A model generated the notes under the pieces. It ran no database searches and had not been told where the DNA came from. It saw only the letters and a list, made by a program, of their open reading frames with translations. The position numbers and the translations under genes are program-made. 64,000 nucleotides of DNA, taken from NCBI GenBank assembly GCA_905213265.1, contig CAJMHR010000002.1, positions 23,058-87,057 of the forward strand. Reading direction: 5' to 3'. Positions 27,026-35,019 of this stretch are shown here, in pieces; position 1 is the stretch's first letter, and every line of letters starts with the position of its first letter. The DNA comes from an uncultured Collinsella sp. Lineage in GTDB: Bacteria; Actinomycetota; Coriobacteriia; Coriobacteriales; Coriobacteriaceae.

Positions 27026-27059
27026 GAAGGGGGCTCCTTGCCAACAAGGAGCCCCCTTC
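27026..27059 (+). terminator. Terminator after polA
   Basis: A perfect 15-base-pair hairpin (GAAGGGGGCTCCTTG with its complement, CCAA loop) lies 34 bases after the polA stop. The T tract is weak (TTCATTCC). Confidence 0.7.
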
Positions 27060-27123
27060 ATTCCAAAAAATCAGCCAAGTATCTAGACACTCAAGACACC
27101 ATCTAGGCGGCAAGCAAGTAAAC

Positions 27124-27252
27124 CTAGGACCTGGTCGGGCGGCGCGGATTAGTTTTTCGTAGATTCCGCACGAGCCGGAAAGCACTTAATGTGCTTTCCG
27201 AGCGAGCCCAGGACCTGACCGAACGAAAAACTAATCCGCGCCGCCCGGCCAG
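27124..27252. repeat. Long nested hairpin between polA and a HAD gene
   Basis: Perfect 24-base arms at 27136-27159 and 27224-27247 enclose a second perfect hairpin (GGAAAGCAC, TTAAT loop, GTGCTTTCC at 27177-27199). The phrase AGGACCTG appears on both sides in direct orientation. The element sits between convergent polA and the Cof-type phosphatase and probably ends both transcripts. Confidence 0.7.
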
Positions 27253-27267
27253 GCCCGACGAGCCACG

Positions 27268-28095
27268 TTACCGAGCCGCCAGGATGGCGTCGATGAGCGT
27301 CAGTACGCCCCCGTCGTTGTTGCTCGGAATGCGCCACTTGGCATGCGCGTTCATGTGCTCCTCGGCATTGTCCACGATAAAGCTGTGACCGACGCGCTCC
27401 AGCATGGGGATGTCGTTGTAGGTGTCGCCCACGGCGGCAGCATCGGCAATATCGATGCCCAGGTGCTCGCACAGGTGAGCGACGCCGGCGCCCTTGTCGA
27501 CGCCCAGGTTCATAAAGTCGATCCACTCGCGCCCAGCGTTGGTGACGTAGAGTTTGTCCGAGAACTCGGGGCTATAGGTCTCGCGGAAAGCGGGCTCGGC
27601 GTCGTAGCCGGGGAAGAAGACCGAAATCTTGTTGGACTCGAAATCAATGCCCTCAAAGCTGTCTACGTAGTTGATTGTGTTGTAGTAGACGCTGATCTCG
27701 TCGTGGTATTGATGGTCGCGGGCAAGCACGTAGAACTCGTCGAAGCAGCACAGGACGGGGACAGCGCGAGGATCCTCCGAGGCACGGTTCAAGACCTGCT
27801 GATACAGCTCCACGTCAATATTGCTTTTATAGATATAGCTGCCGCGATAGATCACGCAAGCTCCGTTGTCGGGACAAAAGGCGAGGCGGTTCTTGATGCC
27901 CTCGAACATCTCCTCGAGCTTGGGGGCGGGACGTCCGCTGGCGGGGCAGAATACGATGCCGGCGTCGGCGAGCTTGTCCAGGCGCTCATCAAGACCCTGG
28001 GGCAGCACACGCTCGTCGGTCAGCAGCGTCTTGTCCATATCGACGGCGAGAATCTTAATGTTGCCGATGTTGGCGTCCGATTCGTAAGTTTGCAT
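27268..28095 (-). CDS. Cof-type HAD hydrolase
   Basis: This is a cytoplasmic phosphatase of the HAD superfamily, subclass IIB (Cof), acting on small phosphorylated metabolites such as sugar phosphates; the substrate is not evident. The 275-residue protein has motif I VDMDKTLLT, motif II in PASGRPAPK, and motifs III/IV in DKGAGVAHLCEHLGI and AAVGDTYNDIPML. The cap domain occupies about 90-195. GAAAGG precedes the ATG. It is divergent from argG, sharing a 554-base gap that mostly holds the argG leader. Confidence 0.88.
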   Translation of the reverse strand: MQTYESDANIGNIKILAVDMDKTLLTDERVLPQGLDERLDKLADAGIVFCPASGRPAPKLEEMFEGIKNRLAFCPDNGACVIYRGSYIYKSNIDVELYQQVLNRASEDPRAVPVLCCFDEFYVLARDHQYHDEISVYYNTINYVDSFEGIDFESNKISVFFPGYDAEPAFRETYSPEFSDKLYVTNAGREWIDFMNLGVDKGAGVAHLCEHLGIDIADAAAVGDTYNDIPMLERVGHSFIVDNAEEHMNAHAKWRIPSNNDGGVLTLIDAILAAR

Positions 28096-28238
28096 AAAAG
28101 CGAGCCTTTCGTTTCGAGATTGTTTCAGACGTTATAACCATCAACTCGTAGTCGAGCGTATTTTCGCAGGAACGGAGCGTGTTTGCACCACGCTTCACAA
28201 AGTAATGAAAAAACTTTTCAGAAATTTGAATTTGTCGC

Positions 28239-28266
28239 TTGTGCTGCGGGCACTTTAGCGTAATAT
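28239..28266 (+). promoter_or_regulatory. Putative promoter of the argG leader
   Basis: TTGTGC and TAATAT with a 16-base spacer lie about 100 bases before the leader peptide start codon. The -10 box is good and the -35 box moderate. Confidence 0.45.
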
Positions 28267-28369
28267 AGCGACCATCGAAAACGGAGACGGAAAAACAACC
28301 GCTTACCGAGTAAAAGGTACCGTTTACGATATTTGAATTGCGCCCGGCGATACGTGAAAGGAGAGGCAG

Positions 28370-28444
28370 ATGCAGTTCGTAAAGATCATCACCACTGCAG
28401 ACAATGCCATCCGACGCCAGCGCGCAATTTCCCGACGACGATAA
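28370..28444 (+). CDS. Arginine-rich 24-residue leader peptide of argG
   Basis: An ATG preceded by AAAGGAGAGG, a very strong ribosome site, opens a 24-codon frame that ends NAIRRQRAISRRR. Six of its last ten residues are Arg, encoded as CGA CGC CAG CGC GCA ATT TCC CGA CGA CGA TAA; CGA is rare in high-GC actinobacteria. It lies 205 bases before argG, the first arginine gene in the window, so a role in sensing Arg-tRNA is a natural inference. No protein function is expected. The rest of the 554-base gap holds the promoter and attenuator stems. Confidence 0.75.
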   Translation: MQFVKIITTADNAIRRQRAISRRR

Positions 28445-28555
28445 CAATCGTCTCTGTCCGCATGGGGCGAATTGCCTCAACAGAGTCATTTTGAGGTCGT
28501 TGGGTTTTAGCACGACATTGCTGCATGTTTCTAGGGCATGTATGTGCTGATTTTT
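28431..28555 (+). promoter_or_regulatory. Putative transcription attenuator of argG
   Basis: Three mutually exclusive pairings can be drawn. CCCGACGAC (28431-28439, covering the CGA codons) is complementary to GTCGTTGGG (28496-28504) with one G-T. GTCGT (28496-28500) can instead pair with ACGAC (28512-28516). The latter overlaps the 5' arm of a terminator-like stem (AGCAC..GTGCT, 28509-28548, imperfect) that is followed by TTTTT at 28551. This is the layout of a ribosome-stalling attenuator. Stabilities were judged by eye only. Confidence 0.5.
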
Positions 28556-28649
28556 GCTATTTAACCTGATATTGCACGGTATATGACCTTGAAATGACTT
28601 GCAACTGACCGATGTTCTAACTAGCTACCAAGGGCGAAAGGAAACAGCC

Positions 28650-29876
28650 ATGAGCAAGGAAAAAGTCGTTCTCGCATATTCCGGTGGTCTTGATACATCC
28701 GTATGTGTCAAATGGCTCCAGGACGAGAAGAATCTCGATGTCGTTTGCGTCTGCGGCAACGTGGGCCAGGAAGAGACCGGACTGGATGCCAAGAAGCAGA
28801 AGGCGCTCGACCTGGGCGTTCTCGATTGCCAGGTGCTCGACCTGCGCGACGAGTTCTCCGATGAGTTCCTGACCAAAGCCATCGCAGCAAACTCCATGTA
28901 CGAGAACAAGTATCCGCTGCTCTCCGCCCTGTCTCGCCCGCTGCTTGCCAAGAAGCTTGTTGAGGTCGCCCACGAGTTTGGCGCGACCTACGTCGCCCAC
29001 GGCTGCACCGGCAAGGGTAACGACCAGGTTCGTTTTGAGGCTGCCGTCAAGGCCCTCGACCCTGAGCTCAAGGTTATCGCCCCGGTGCGCGAGTGGGATC
29101 TGAAGTGCCGTCCCGACGAGGTCGCCTATGCCCACGCCCACAACGTGCCGGTTCCCGAGGGTGCCAACGATAACCCCTACTCCATCGACGACAACCTGTG
29201 GGGTCGCGCCATCGAGTGCGGTCACCTGGAGGACCCTTGGAATGAGCCGCTCGATGACGCTTGGGTTATGACCAAGAACCCCGAGGACACGCCTGACGCC
29301 CCGACCTATACCGAGATCGAGTTTGAGGCCGGCAAGCCTGTCGCCGTCGACGGCAAGAAGATGAAGCTCTCCGAGATCGTCATCGCCCTCAACAAGATTT
29401 CGGGCGACAACGGCTTTGGCCGTCTTGACCTGGTCGAGGATCGTCTGGTGGGCCTCAAGAGCCGCGAGTGCTATGAGGTTCCCGGCGCCCTGACGCTCAT
29501 CACCGCCCACAAGGCGCTCGAGGACATCTGCGTCGAGGGCGACCTGCTCAAGACCAAGATCAAGCTCGAGCAGGATTGGGCCACCGCCGTGTACAACGGC
29601 CAGTGGTACAGCCCGCTCAAGAACGCGCTCGACGCCTTTATGGCCGATACCCAGAAGTTCGTGACCGGCACTGTCCGTCTGAAGTTCTTTAAGGGCAACT
29701 GCCATGTCGTCGGCCGCAAGAGTCCCTTCAGCCTCTACGACTACGGCCTGGCTACCTACGACCGCGACACCACGTTTGACGAGAAGGCCAGCGCCGGCTT
29801 TATCGAGATCGATACGCTGTCGCTCAAGACGTGGGCAAAGGTCCAGGGCCCCAGCTCTGCTGCCGCCCAGGCCTAG
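28650..29876 (+). CDS. argG: Argininosuccinate synthase ArgG
   Basis: ArgG condenses citrulline and aspartate with ATP in arginine synthesis. The 408-residue protein has the N-type ATP PPi-loop LAYSGGLDTSVCVKWL, then THGCTGKGND-like YVAHGCTGKGNDQVRFE, and NPYSIDDNLWGRAIE, all class signatures. The ATG at 28650 follows CGAAAGGA; an in-frame start 17 codons upstream has no ribosome site. The gene is preceded by an apparent attenuator and followed, after a terminator and a small ORF, by argH. No other arginine genes are in view. Confidence 0.97.
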   Translation: MSKEKVVLAYSGGLDTSVCVKWLQDEKNLDVVCVCGNVGQEETGLDAKKQKALDLGVLDCQVLDLRDEFSDEFLTKAIAANSMYENKYPLLSALSRPLLAKKLVEVAHEFGATYVAHGCTGKGNDQVRFEAAVKALDPELKVIAPVREWDLKCRPDEVAYAHAHNVPVPEGANDNPYSIDDNLWGRAIECGHLEDPWNEPLDDAWVMTKNPEDTPDAPTYTEIEFEAGKPVAVDGKKMKLSEIVIALNKISGDNGFGRLDLVEDRLVGLKSRECYEVPGALTLITAHKALEDICVEGDLLKTKIKLEQDWATAVYNGQWYSPLKNALDAFMADTQKFVTGTVRLKFFKGNCHVVGRKSPFSLYDYGLATYDRDTTFDEKASAGFIEIDTLSLKTWAKVQGPSSAAAQA

Positions 29877-30029
29877 CGCCTCCTTTCCTTGGTATTCGCG
29901 CGGCCCATCCGCGTGATACATAACGGGCGCACGGGGTCCCTACCTTTCGTTATGCTTGCTGACACTTCTTAACATCGGTGGCCCCTACGTTCCGCCCGCA
30001 TATATGATGCCGCGTCTGCGGCTGAGTCC

Positions 30030-30063
30030 GAGCCCCGCCGGGGTTGTCCGGCGGGGCTCCTTC
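30030..30063 (+). terminator. Hairpin terminator between argG and argH
   Basis: GAGCCCCGCCGG and its perfect complement form a 12-base-pair stem with a six-base loop, followed by CTTCT. The preceding 150 bases after argG hold nothing I can name. Confidence 0.65.
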
Positions 30064-30109
30064 TATCAATTTGGCGGCTCTGCGCCTATATATATGAGGA
30101 GTATCCATT

Positions 30110-30280
30110 ATGTTCAATGCTATCGCGCATGCTTTACTTGCCCTCGCACCTGAATTTGATGCTGCAAAAGTCGAGGACGTCCCTATGAGCCTAAAGGCCT
30201 GGATTGATGGTTCGCAGGGCAACATCCGGAGGGAGACGTTGGGTGCCAAGTGCATGGTGCGTCACTTCTTTGCAAATTAG
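30110..30280 (+). CDS. Possible 56-residue small ORF before argH
   Basis: An ATG with GAGGAG eight bases upstream opens a 56-codon frame (starts MFNAIAHALLALAPEF, ends MVRHFFAN). It has a short hydrophobic start and the Arg pair NIRRE encoded CGG AGG. I recognise no family. It lies just after the argG terminator and 119 bases before argH. It could be a leader ORF for argH, a small protein, or a chance frame; the ribosome site is its best support. Confidence 0.4.
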   Translation: MFNAIAHALLALAPEFDAAKVEDVPMSLKAWIDGSQGNIRRETLGAKCMVRHFFAN

Positions 30281-30398
30281 CTACATGGCCCCGCGCACGG
30301 CAGGGAGTGTGTAAAACTAGCGGTTGAAAAATCGCTTTATCGATATGGCGCATTGCTTTGGGCGCTTGTTTTGGTATTTGATGAAAGGGGACGGTTCC

Positions 30399-31829
30399 AT
30401 GGCTCTTTGGGGCGGTCGTTTTGAGGCGGGCGTGGCCGAGGTCACGCAGGAGTTCGGCGCGTCGCTGCCGGTCGACAAACATCTCTATAAGCAGGATATC
30501 GCCGGCTCTAAGGCACATGCCAAGATGCTGGCGGCCCAGGGCATTATCAGCGCCGAGGATGAGCAGGCGATTGCCGAGGGTCTGACCGAAATCGAACAGG
30601 ATATCGATGCCGGCAATTTCACCTTCGATATCAACGACGAGGACATTCATATGTCCATCGAGAGCGAGCTTACCCGTCGTATCGGCGAGGCAGGCAAGCG
30701 CCTGCATACCGGCCGTTCGCGCAACGACCAGGTCGCGACCGATACGCGCCTGGGCGTCAAGGCGCTGGCCAAGGAGCTCATGGAGGCCAATCTTGAACTG
30801 CGCCATGTGCTGGTGGATGCGGCCAAAAAGTACGATAAGGTGATTCTGCCGGGCTATACGCACATGCAGCATGCTCAGCCCGTGCTGCTGTCGCATCATC
30901 TGCTGGCGTATTCCTGGATGTTCGCGCGCGACTTTACACGCCTGAAGGCCGCCTTTGATGCCGCCGACAACTGCCCGCTGGGTGCTGCCGCGCTTGCCGG
31001 TACGAGCTATCCACTCGATCGTCAGATGACGGCGGCCGAACTTGGCTTTGCGGGTGTGATTCCCAACTCGCTCGATGCGGTTTCCGACCGTGATTTCCTG
31101 CTCGACCTGCATTACGCCGGCTCCGTTATGGCGATGCACCTGTCGCGTCTTTCCGAGGAGATCGTACTGTGGTCGAGCTCCGAATTTGGCTTTATCACGC
31201 TTTCCGATTCCTACTCCACCGGCTCGTCCATCATGCCGCAGAAGAAGAACCCCGACTTTGCCGAGCTTATCCGTGGCAAGAGTGGCCGAGTCTATGGCAA
31301 CCTGGTGCAGCTCCTCGTGACCATGAAGGGCCTGCCGCTTGCTTATAACAAGGACTTGCAGGAGGACAAGGAGGGTGCGCTCGATACCGCCCATACGCTC
31401 ATGCAGTGCCTGTCCGTTATGGCCGGTATGATTTCGACCTGGACCGTCAACGAGGATGCCATGGCGCGCGAGTGCGGCGTGGGGCACCTTGCCGCCACCG
31501 ATGTTGCCGATTACCTGGCCAAGCGTGGTCTTCCGTTCCGTGAGGCGCATGCCGTGGTGGGCCATCTGGTCCTGATGTGCGAGAAGCGCGGCTGCAATCT
31601 AGAGGACCTGCCGTTTGAGGTGTTCCAGGAGGCAAGCCCGCTCTTTGAGCGCGATATTACCGAGGCGCTCGACATTCCGTCGATTGTCGCTGCGCGCACG
31701 ACCGAGGGCGGCACCGCCCCTGCCGCCGTTGCCGTACAGCTGCAGCGTGCCGAGGCAAAGCTCGTTGCCGACGAAGGCGTGTTTGGATCGCTGACCAAAG
31801 TCGTCGAGATGGGTCACGGGGCAAAGTAG
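30399..31829 (+). CDS. argH: Argininosuccinate lyase ArgH
   Basis: ArgH splits argininosuccinate into arginine and fumarate, the final step of arginine synthesis. The 476-residue fumarase/aspartase superfamily protein begins MALWGGRFEAGV, has TGRSRNDQVATDTRL, GYTHMQHAQPVL and the mobile catalytic loop GSSIMPQKKNPDFAE. I start at the ATG at 30399 with GAAAGGGGA upstream; a longer frame from 30324 lacks a site. It follows argG but with 522 bases between, so it probably has its own promoter or leader. Confidence 0.97.
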   Translation: MALWGGRFEAGVAEVTQEFGASLPVDKHLYKQDIAGSKAHAKMLAAQGIISAEDEQAIAEGLTEIEQDIDAGNFTFDINDEDIHMSIESELTRRIGEAGKRLHTGRSRNDQVATDTRLGVKALAKELMEANLELRHVLVDAAKKYDKVILPGYTHMQHAQPVLLSHHLLAYSWMFARDFTRLKAAFDAADNCPLGAAALAGTSYPLDRQMTAAELGFAGVIPNSLDAVSDRDFLLDLHYAGSVMAMHLSRLSEEIVLWSSSEFGFITLSDSYSTGSSIMPQKKNPDFAELIRGKSGRVYGNLVQLLVTMKGLPLAYNKDLQEDKEGALDTAHTLMQCLSVMAGMISTWTVNEDAMARECGVGHLAATDVADYLAKRGLPFREAHAVVGHLVLMCEKRGCNLEDLPFEVFQEASPLFERDITEALDIPSIVAARTTEGGTAPAAVAVQLQRAEAKLVADEGVFGSLTKVVEMGHGAK

Positions 31830-31880
31830 GGGTCTGGCTGAAGCGGCTTTGGCCATTTATTGTTAAATCGTTTTTGCTTT

Positions 31881-31914
31881 TACGGGCGTCTGCTGGTGCG
31901 GGCGCCCGTATTTT
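31881..31914 (+). terminator. Terminator after argH
   Basis: TACGGGCG pairs with CGCCCGTA across a 14-base loop, followed by TTTTG. The remaining bases up to ndk (31915-32214) contain only presumed promoter sequence for ndk; no gene is seen. Confidence 0.8.
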
Positions 31915-32214
31915 GTTGCTATGGGGGAGGGGCTTGTCGAGAACTTCTGTAGGACCTTTGGGCAGGTTGTGAAGGGGGTACGTTCACGGGCGGCAATCGA
32001 CCGTCCGCTTGGTTCGATGCGGTTGATGCGCGGTCGGATGGTACTCTAATCGGGCTTCGAAACAGAAGTGACACATATGGAACGTTTTAATAAATTGTAG
32101 CGTTTCAAAAAACAGCTTTTTGTTTAACTGCAGCTAAAACTCTGTTACGATGCAGTCCAGGCGGGTGCCGGAATGGGACTTGGGCACGCGCGAACCTACT
32201 TGAAAGGCTACCTT

Positions 32215-32619
32215 ATGGCTATCGAGAAGACCTTCATCATGATTAAGCCCGACGCTGTGCGTGATCGCAAGATCGGCGAGATCGTCGCTCGCATTGAGCG
32301 TAGCGGCCTTGTCATCGAGCGCATGGAGATGACCACGCTCGAGCGTGCTACCGTCGAGGAGCACTACGCCCATCTGGCCGACAAGCCCTTCTTTGGCGGT
32401 CTCTGCGACTTTATGACGAGCGGTCCGGTTGTCAAGATGGTCGTTTCCGGTCTCTCCGCTGTCTCCAAGATGCGCACCCTTATGGGCGCTACCAACCCGC
32501 TTGATGCTGCCCCCGGCACCATTCGCGGCGACTTCGCTGTCGATGTCAACGCCAACGTTATCCACGGCTCCGACTGCCTGGAGAACGCCGAGATCGAGAT
32601 CAAGCGCTTCTTTGGCTAA
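32215..32619 (+). CDS. ndk: Nucleoside diphosphate kinase
   Basis: Ndk transfers the terminal phosphate between nucleoside di- and triphosphates. The 134-residue protein starts EKTFIMIKPDAVRDRKIGEI and has the active-site His in NVIHGSDCLENAEIEI, with RGDFAVD just before. The length is slightly short of the 140-150 common in the family but all catalytic segments are present. GAAAGG precedes the ATG. It is monocistronic, with a strong terminator. Confidence 0.96.
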   Translation: MAIEKTFIMIKPDAVRDRKIGEIVARIERSGLVIERMEMTTLERATVEEHYAHLADKPFFGGLCDFMTSGPVVKMVVSGLSAVSKMRTLMGATNPLDAAPGTIRGDFAVDVNANVIHGSDCLENAEIEIKRFFG

Positions 32620-32661
32620 ACCAGCTTTGACTCCTTAAAGCTGTTAGCGTGTGGCTTTGGC

Positions 32662-32690
32662 GCCGCGGAATTCCATCCGCGGCACCCTTT
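32662..32690 (+). terminator. Terminator after ndk
   Basis: GCCGCGGA pairs with TCCGCGGC, followed by ACCC and five Ts. Confidence 0.8.
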
Positions 32691-32708
32691 TTATTCCAAT
32701 ATCTATGA

Positions 32709-32745
32709 AGGGGCCCGCTCGGATATGTGTTCCAAGCGGGCCCCT
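32709..32745. terminator. Second hairpin between ndk and rpiB
   Basis: AGGGGCCCGCT and AGCGGGCCCCT are perfect 11-base arms with a 15-base loop, lying between convergent genes. It probably stops rpiB transcription on the minus strand. Confidence 0.6.
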
Positions 32746-32771
32746 GCTGTTAGCTTGTGGTACTGAGTAGT

Positions 32772-33239
32772 TTAGGCTTCGTCGACGATCTTAAGGCCGC
32801 GCGTCTGGTCGATCTCGTTGAGGAGATTGACGCGACGCTCGTGGCGGCCGCCCTCAAACTCGGCGTCGAGCCACTCGTCGACGATCATCTTGGCGAGCTC
32901 GGAGCCCACGACACGGGCACCAAAGGCGAGCACGTTGGTGTTGTTGTGCATTCGGGAGAGCTTGGCGCTGAAGGGCTCGGAGCACACGACGGCGCGTACG
33001 CCCTCGACCTTGTTGGCAGCTAGGCTAATCCCGACACCGGTGCCACAGATGAGGATGCCCAGGTCGACGTCGCCGTTGGCAACGGCCTTACCTACCTTGT
33101 AGCCGGCGATGGGGTAGTCAAAGCTCTCGGAGGTGTCGGTGCCAAAGTTCACGACCTCGCAGCCGCGCTCCTTCAGGTGCTCGGAGATGATGTTCTTGAG
33201 CTCGACGGCGGCGTGGTCGTTACCGATACCGATCTTCAT
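32772..33239 (-). CDS. rpiB: Ribose 5-phosphate isomerase B
   Basis: RpiB interconverts ribose 5-phosphate and ribulose 5-phosphate in the pentose phosphate pathway (LacAB/RpiB family). The 155-residue protein begins KIGIGNDHAAVELK, has ILICGTGVGISLAANK with the active-site Cys in CGTG, RAVVCSEPFSAKLSRMHNNTNVLAFG and the terminal FEGGRHERRV. I start at the ATG at 33239, preceded by GAGAGGAA. It is a single gene convergent with ndk. Confidence 0.96.
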   Translation of the reverse strand: MKIGIGNDHAAVELKNIISEHLKERGCEVVNFGTDTSESFDYPIAGYKVGKAVANGDVDLGILICGTGVGISLAANKVEGVRAVVCSEPFSAKLSRMHNNTNVLAFGARVVGSELAKMIVDEWLDAEFEGGRHERRVNLLNEIDQTRGLKIVDEA

Positions 33240-33510
33240 GGATGGTTCCTCTCTGGTCTGTGCGGCGCAAATGCTAAAGGTGTTTACCGCGTTCGACTGC
33301 ATGATAGCGCGACTTTTGCGTAAACGCTCGGGCGTTTTTTAGTCAAACGTTTTAGCATGCAACAAGACCAGCTTCTCATGAATAATTCCGCCAGTTTGCG
33401 CTTGAGCGCCGTCCGCCGGAACCATGGTTGCGGTTTTTGATGCATTGTTATCAAATAAAAGAGCTAGCTATTTTTGAGAGCCCAGCCCGTTATACAAGTA
33501 GGAGATACCT

Positions 33511-34830
33511 ATGCCTGCCGATTCCCTTCGTGATACCTCGTTTTGCGATGTTTTGAACCGCGAGCTTGTCTGTGCGCTCGGCTGCACCGAGCCCATTGCC
33601 GTTGCCTATGCAGCGGCGCTGGCGAGCCAGACGCTCGGTTGCGAACCCGATCATATGGATGTTGCCTGCTCGGGCAATATCATCAAGAACGTTAAGAGCG
33701 TGACCGTGCCCAACTCGGGCGGCATGCACGGTATTGAGGCGGCGGCCGTGCTGGGTGCCGTGGGCGGCGACGCCAAGAGCGCGCTCGAGGTGCTCGAGAG
33801 TGTTGACGATGAAGACCGTGCTCGCGTGACCGAGCTCCTCGCCGACGCCGGCTACTGCGATGTGTCGCTTGTCGAGGGCGTGCCCAACCTCTACATCAAG
33901 GTGACTGCCACGGCCGGGGGCCATACCGCGGTTGTCGAGATTACCGATCACCACACCAATGTCACGTGCCATACGCTCGACGGTATTCCGGTATGCGGCA
34001 AGTCGGCGGGGGAGTGTGCCGCCTGCGCCGAGCGCGTGGTGGCCGAGCGGGCGGCGGATAAGGCCGATGCCCCTATGAGCATTGAGTCCATCATCGACTT
34101 TATCGAGGACGGTGACATTGAGGACGCCCGCGCTGCCGTTGAGCGTCAGATTGAGCTGAATGGCGCAATCAGTGCCGAGGGCCTTGCGCACGCTTGGGGC
34201 GCCGAGGTGGGTCGTACGCTGCTGGGTGCTCGTGCCGATGACGTCGCCTGCCGTGCCCGCGCCCGTGCGGCTGCCGGGTCCGACGCCCGCATGAACGGCT
34301 GCGCGCTGCCGGTCGCCATTGTGTGCGGCTCGGGCAATCAGGGCATTACCTGTGCATTGCCCGTCATGGAGTATGCCGAGTACCTGCGTTGCGACCACGA
34401 GCGCCTGGTGCGCGCCGTGATGCTGTCCGATCTTATCGCCGTGCATATCAAGAGCTATATTGGTGCGCTCTCGGCGTTTTGCGGTGCTATTTGCGCCGCG
34501 TGCGGCGCCGGCGCTGCGATTACCTGGCTGTGCGGTGGCACGCGCGAGCAGATTGGCGCGACGGTCTCGAACACGCTCGGCAACGTTGGCGGCATCGTGT
34601 GCGATGGCGCCAAGGCAAGCTGCGCCGCCAAGATTTCCGCTGCCGTCGATGCGGCAATTCTGGGCCACGATATGGCCATGCAGGGTCGCGGCTTCCGCGC
34701 CGGCGAGGGCTTGATCCAAGATACCGTTGAGCAAACAATCGCCAGCATGGGCTATGTGGGCCGTGTGGGTATGAAGGACACCGACGTCGAGATCCTCAAC
34801 ATCATGATCGGCAAGACTCGAGTCTGCTAG
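33511..34830 (+). CDS. L-cysteine desulfidase family protein (UPF0597, CyuA-like)
   Basis: This 439-residue protein belongs to the serine dehydratase alpha-like family that includes CdsB/CyuA, iron-sulfur enzymes that degrade L-cysteine to pyruvate, sulfide and ammonia. The signature GCTEPIAVAYAAALA is near the N-terminus; further conserved segments are NIIKNVKSVTVPNSGG, GSGNQGITCALPV and a C-terminal GNVGGIVCDGAKASCAAKI whose Cys residues probably bind a 4Fe-4S cluster. AGGAG precedes the ATG. The gene is monocistronic; a 12-base-pair hairpin directly follows the stop. Cysteine as substrate is inferred from the family only. Confidence 0.85.
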   Translation: MPADSLRDTSFCDVLNRELVCALGCTEPIAVAYAAALASQTLGCEPDHMDVACSGNIIKNVKSVTVPNSGGMHGIEAAAVLGAVGGDAKSALEVLESVDDEDRARVTELLADAGYCDVSLVEGVPNLYIKVTATAGGHTAVVEITDHHTNVTCHTLDGIPVCGKSAGECAACAERVVAERAADKADAPMSIESIIDFIEDGDIEDARAAVERQIELNGAISAEGLAHAWGAEVGRTLLGARADDVACRARARAAAGSDARMNGCALPVAIVCGSGNQGITCALPVMEYAEYLRCDHERLVRAVMLSDLIAVHIKSYIGALSAFCGAICAACGAGAAITWLCGGTREQIGATVSNTLGNVGGIVCDGAKASCAAKISAAVDAAILGHDMAMQGRGFRAGEGLIQDTVEQTIASMGYVGRVGMKDTDVEILNIMIGKTRVC

Positions 34831-34857
34831 TTACGCGGTTTTACCAAACCGCGTAAC
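34830..34857 (+). terminator. Hairpin at the desulfidase gene stop
   Basis: GTTACGCGGTTT pairs perfectly with AAACCGCGTAAC around a TACC loop. There is no T tract, so it may protect the 3' end or work with the larger element at 34871. Confidence 0.5.
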
Positions 34858-34870
34858 CAGTCGACGCTGC

Positions 34871-34968
34871 AAACGCCCCTAAGCGGCAATTTGCCTTTCA
34901 ATCGTCGGGCATGGCCAGAAGGCCTATGCCCTCCTCTTTCAAGGCACATTGCTCGCTTAGGGGCGTTT
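34871..34968 (+). repeat. Nested-hairpin element with CTCCTCTTTC motif, copy 1
   Basis: Perfect 15-base outer arms (34871-34885 and 34954-34968) enclose an inner stem (GCAATTTGCCTT with AAGGCACATTGC, 11 of 12 pairs), which encloses a tip hairpin (GGGCATGGCC, AGAA, GGCCTATGCCC with one bulge). CTCCTCTTTC lies on the 3' side between tip and inner stem. The same architecture recurs at 37963, 38070 and 60171. It lies between convergent genes. Confidence 0.8.
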
Positions 34969-35019
34969 TCGCTGACTTATGCTCAACCTGCGGCGTTATT
35001 TTGTTTGGAGCGAGGGGTC

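Noticed and set aside
28055..28513. 152-codon minus-strand frame in the argG leader region
   Set aside because: It overlaps the start of the Cof phosphatase gene and has no ribosome site or domain; the plus-strand leader peptide explains the region better.
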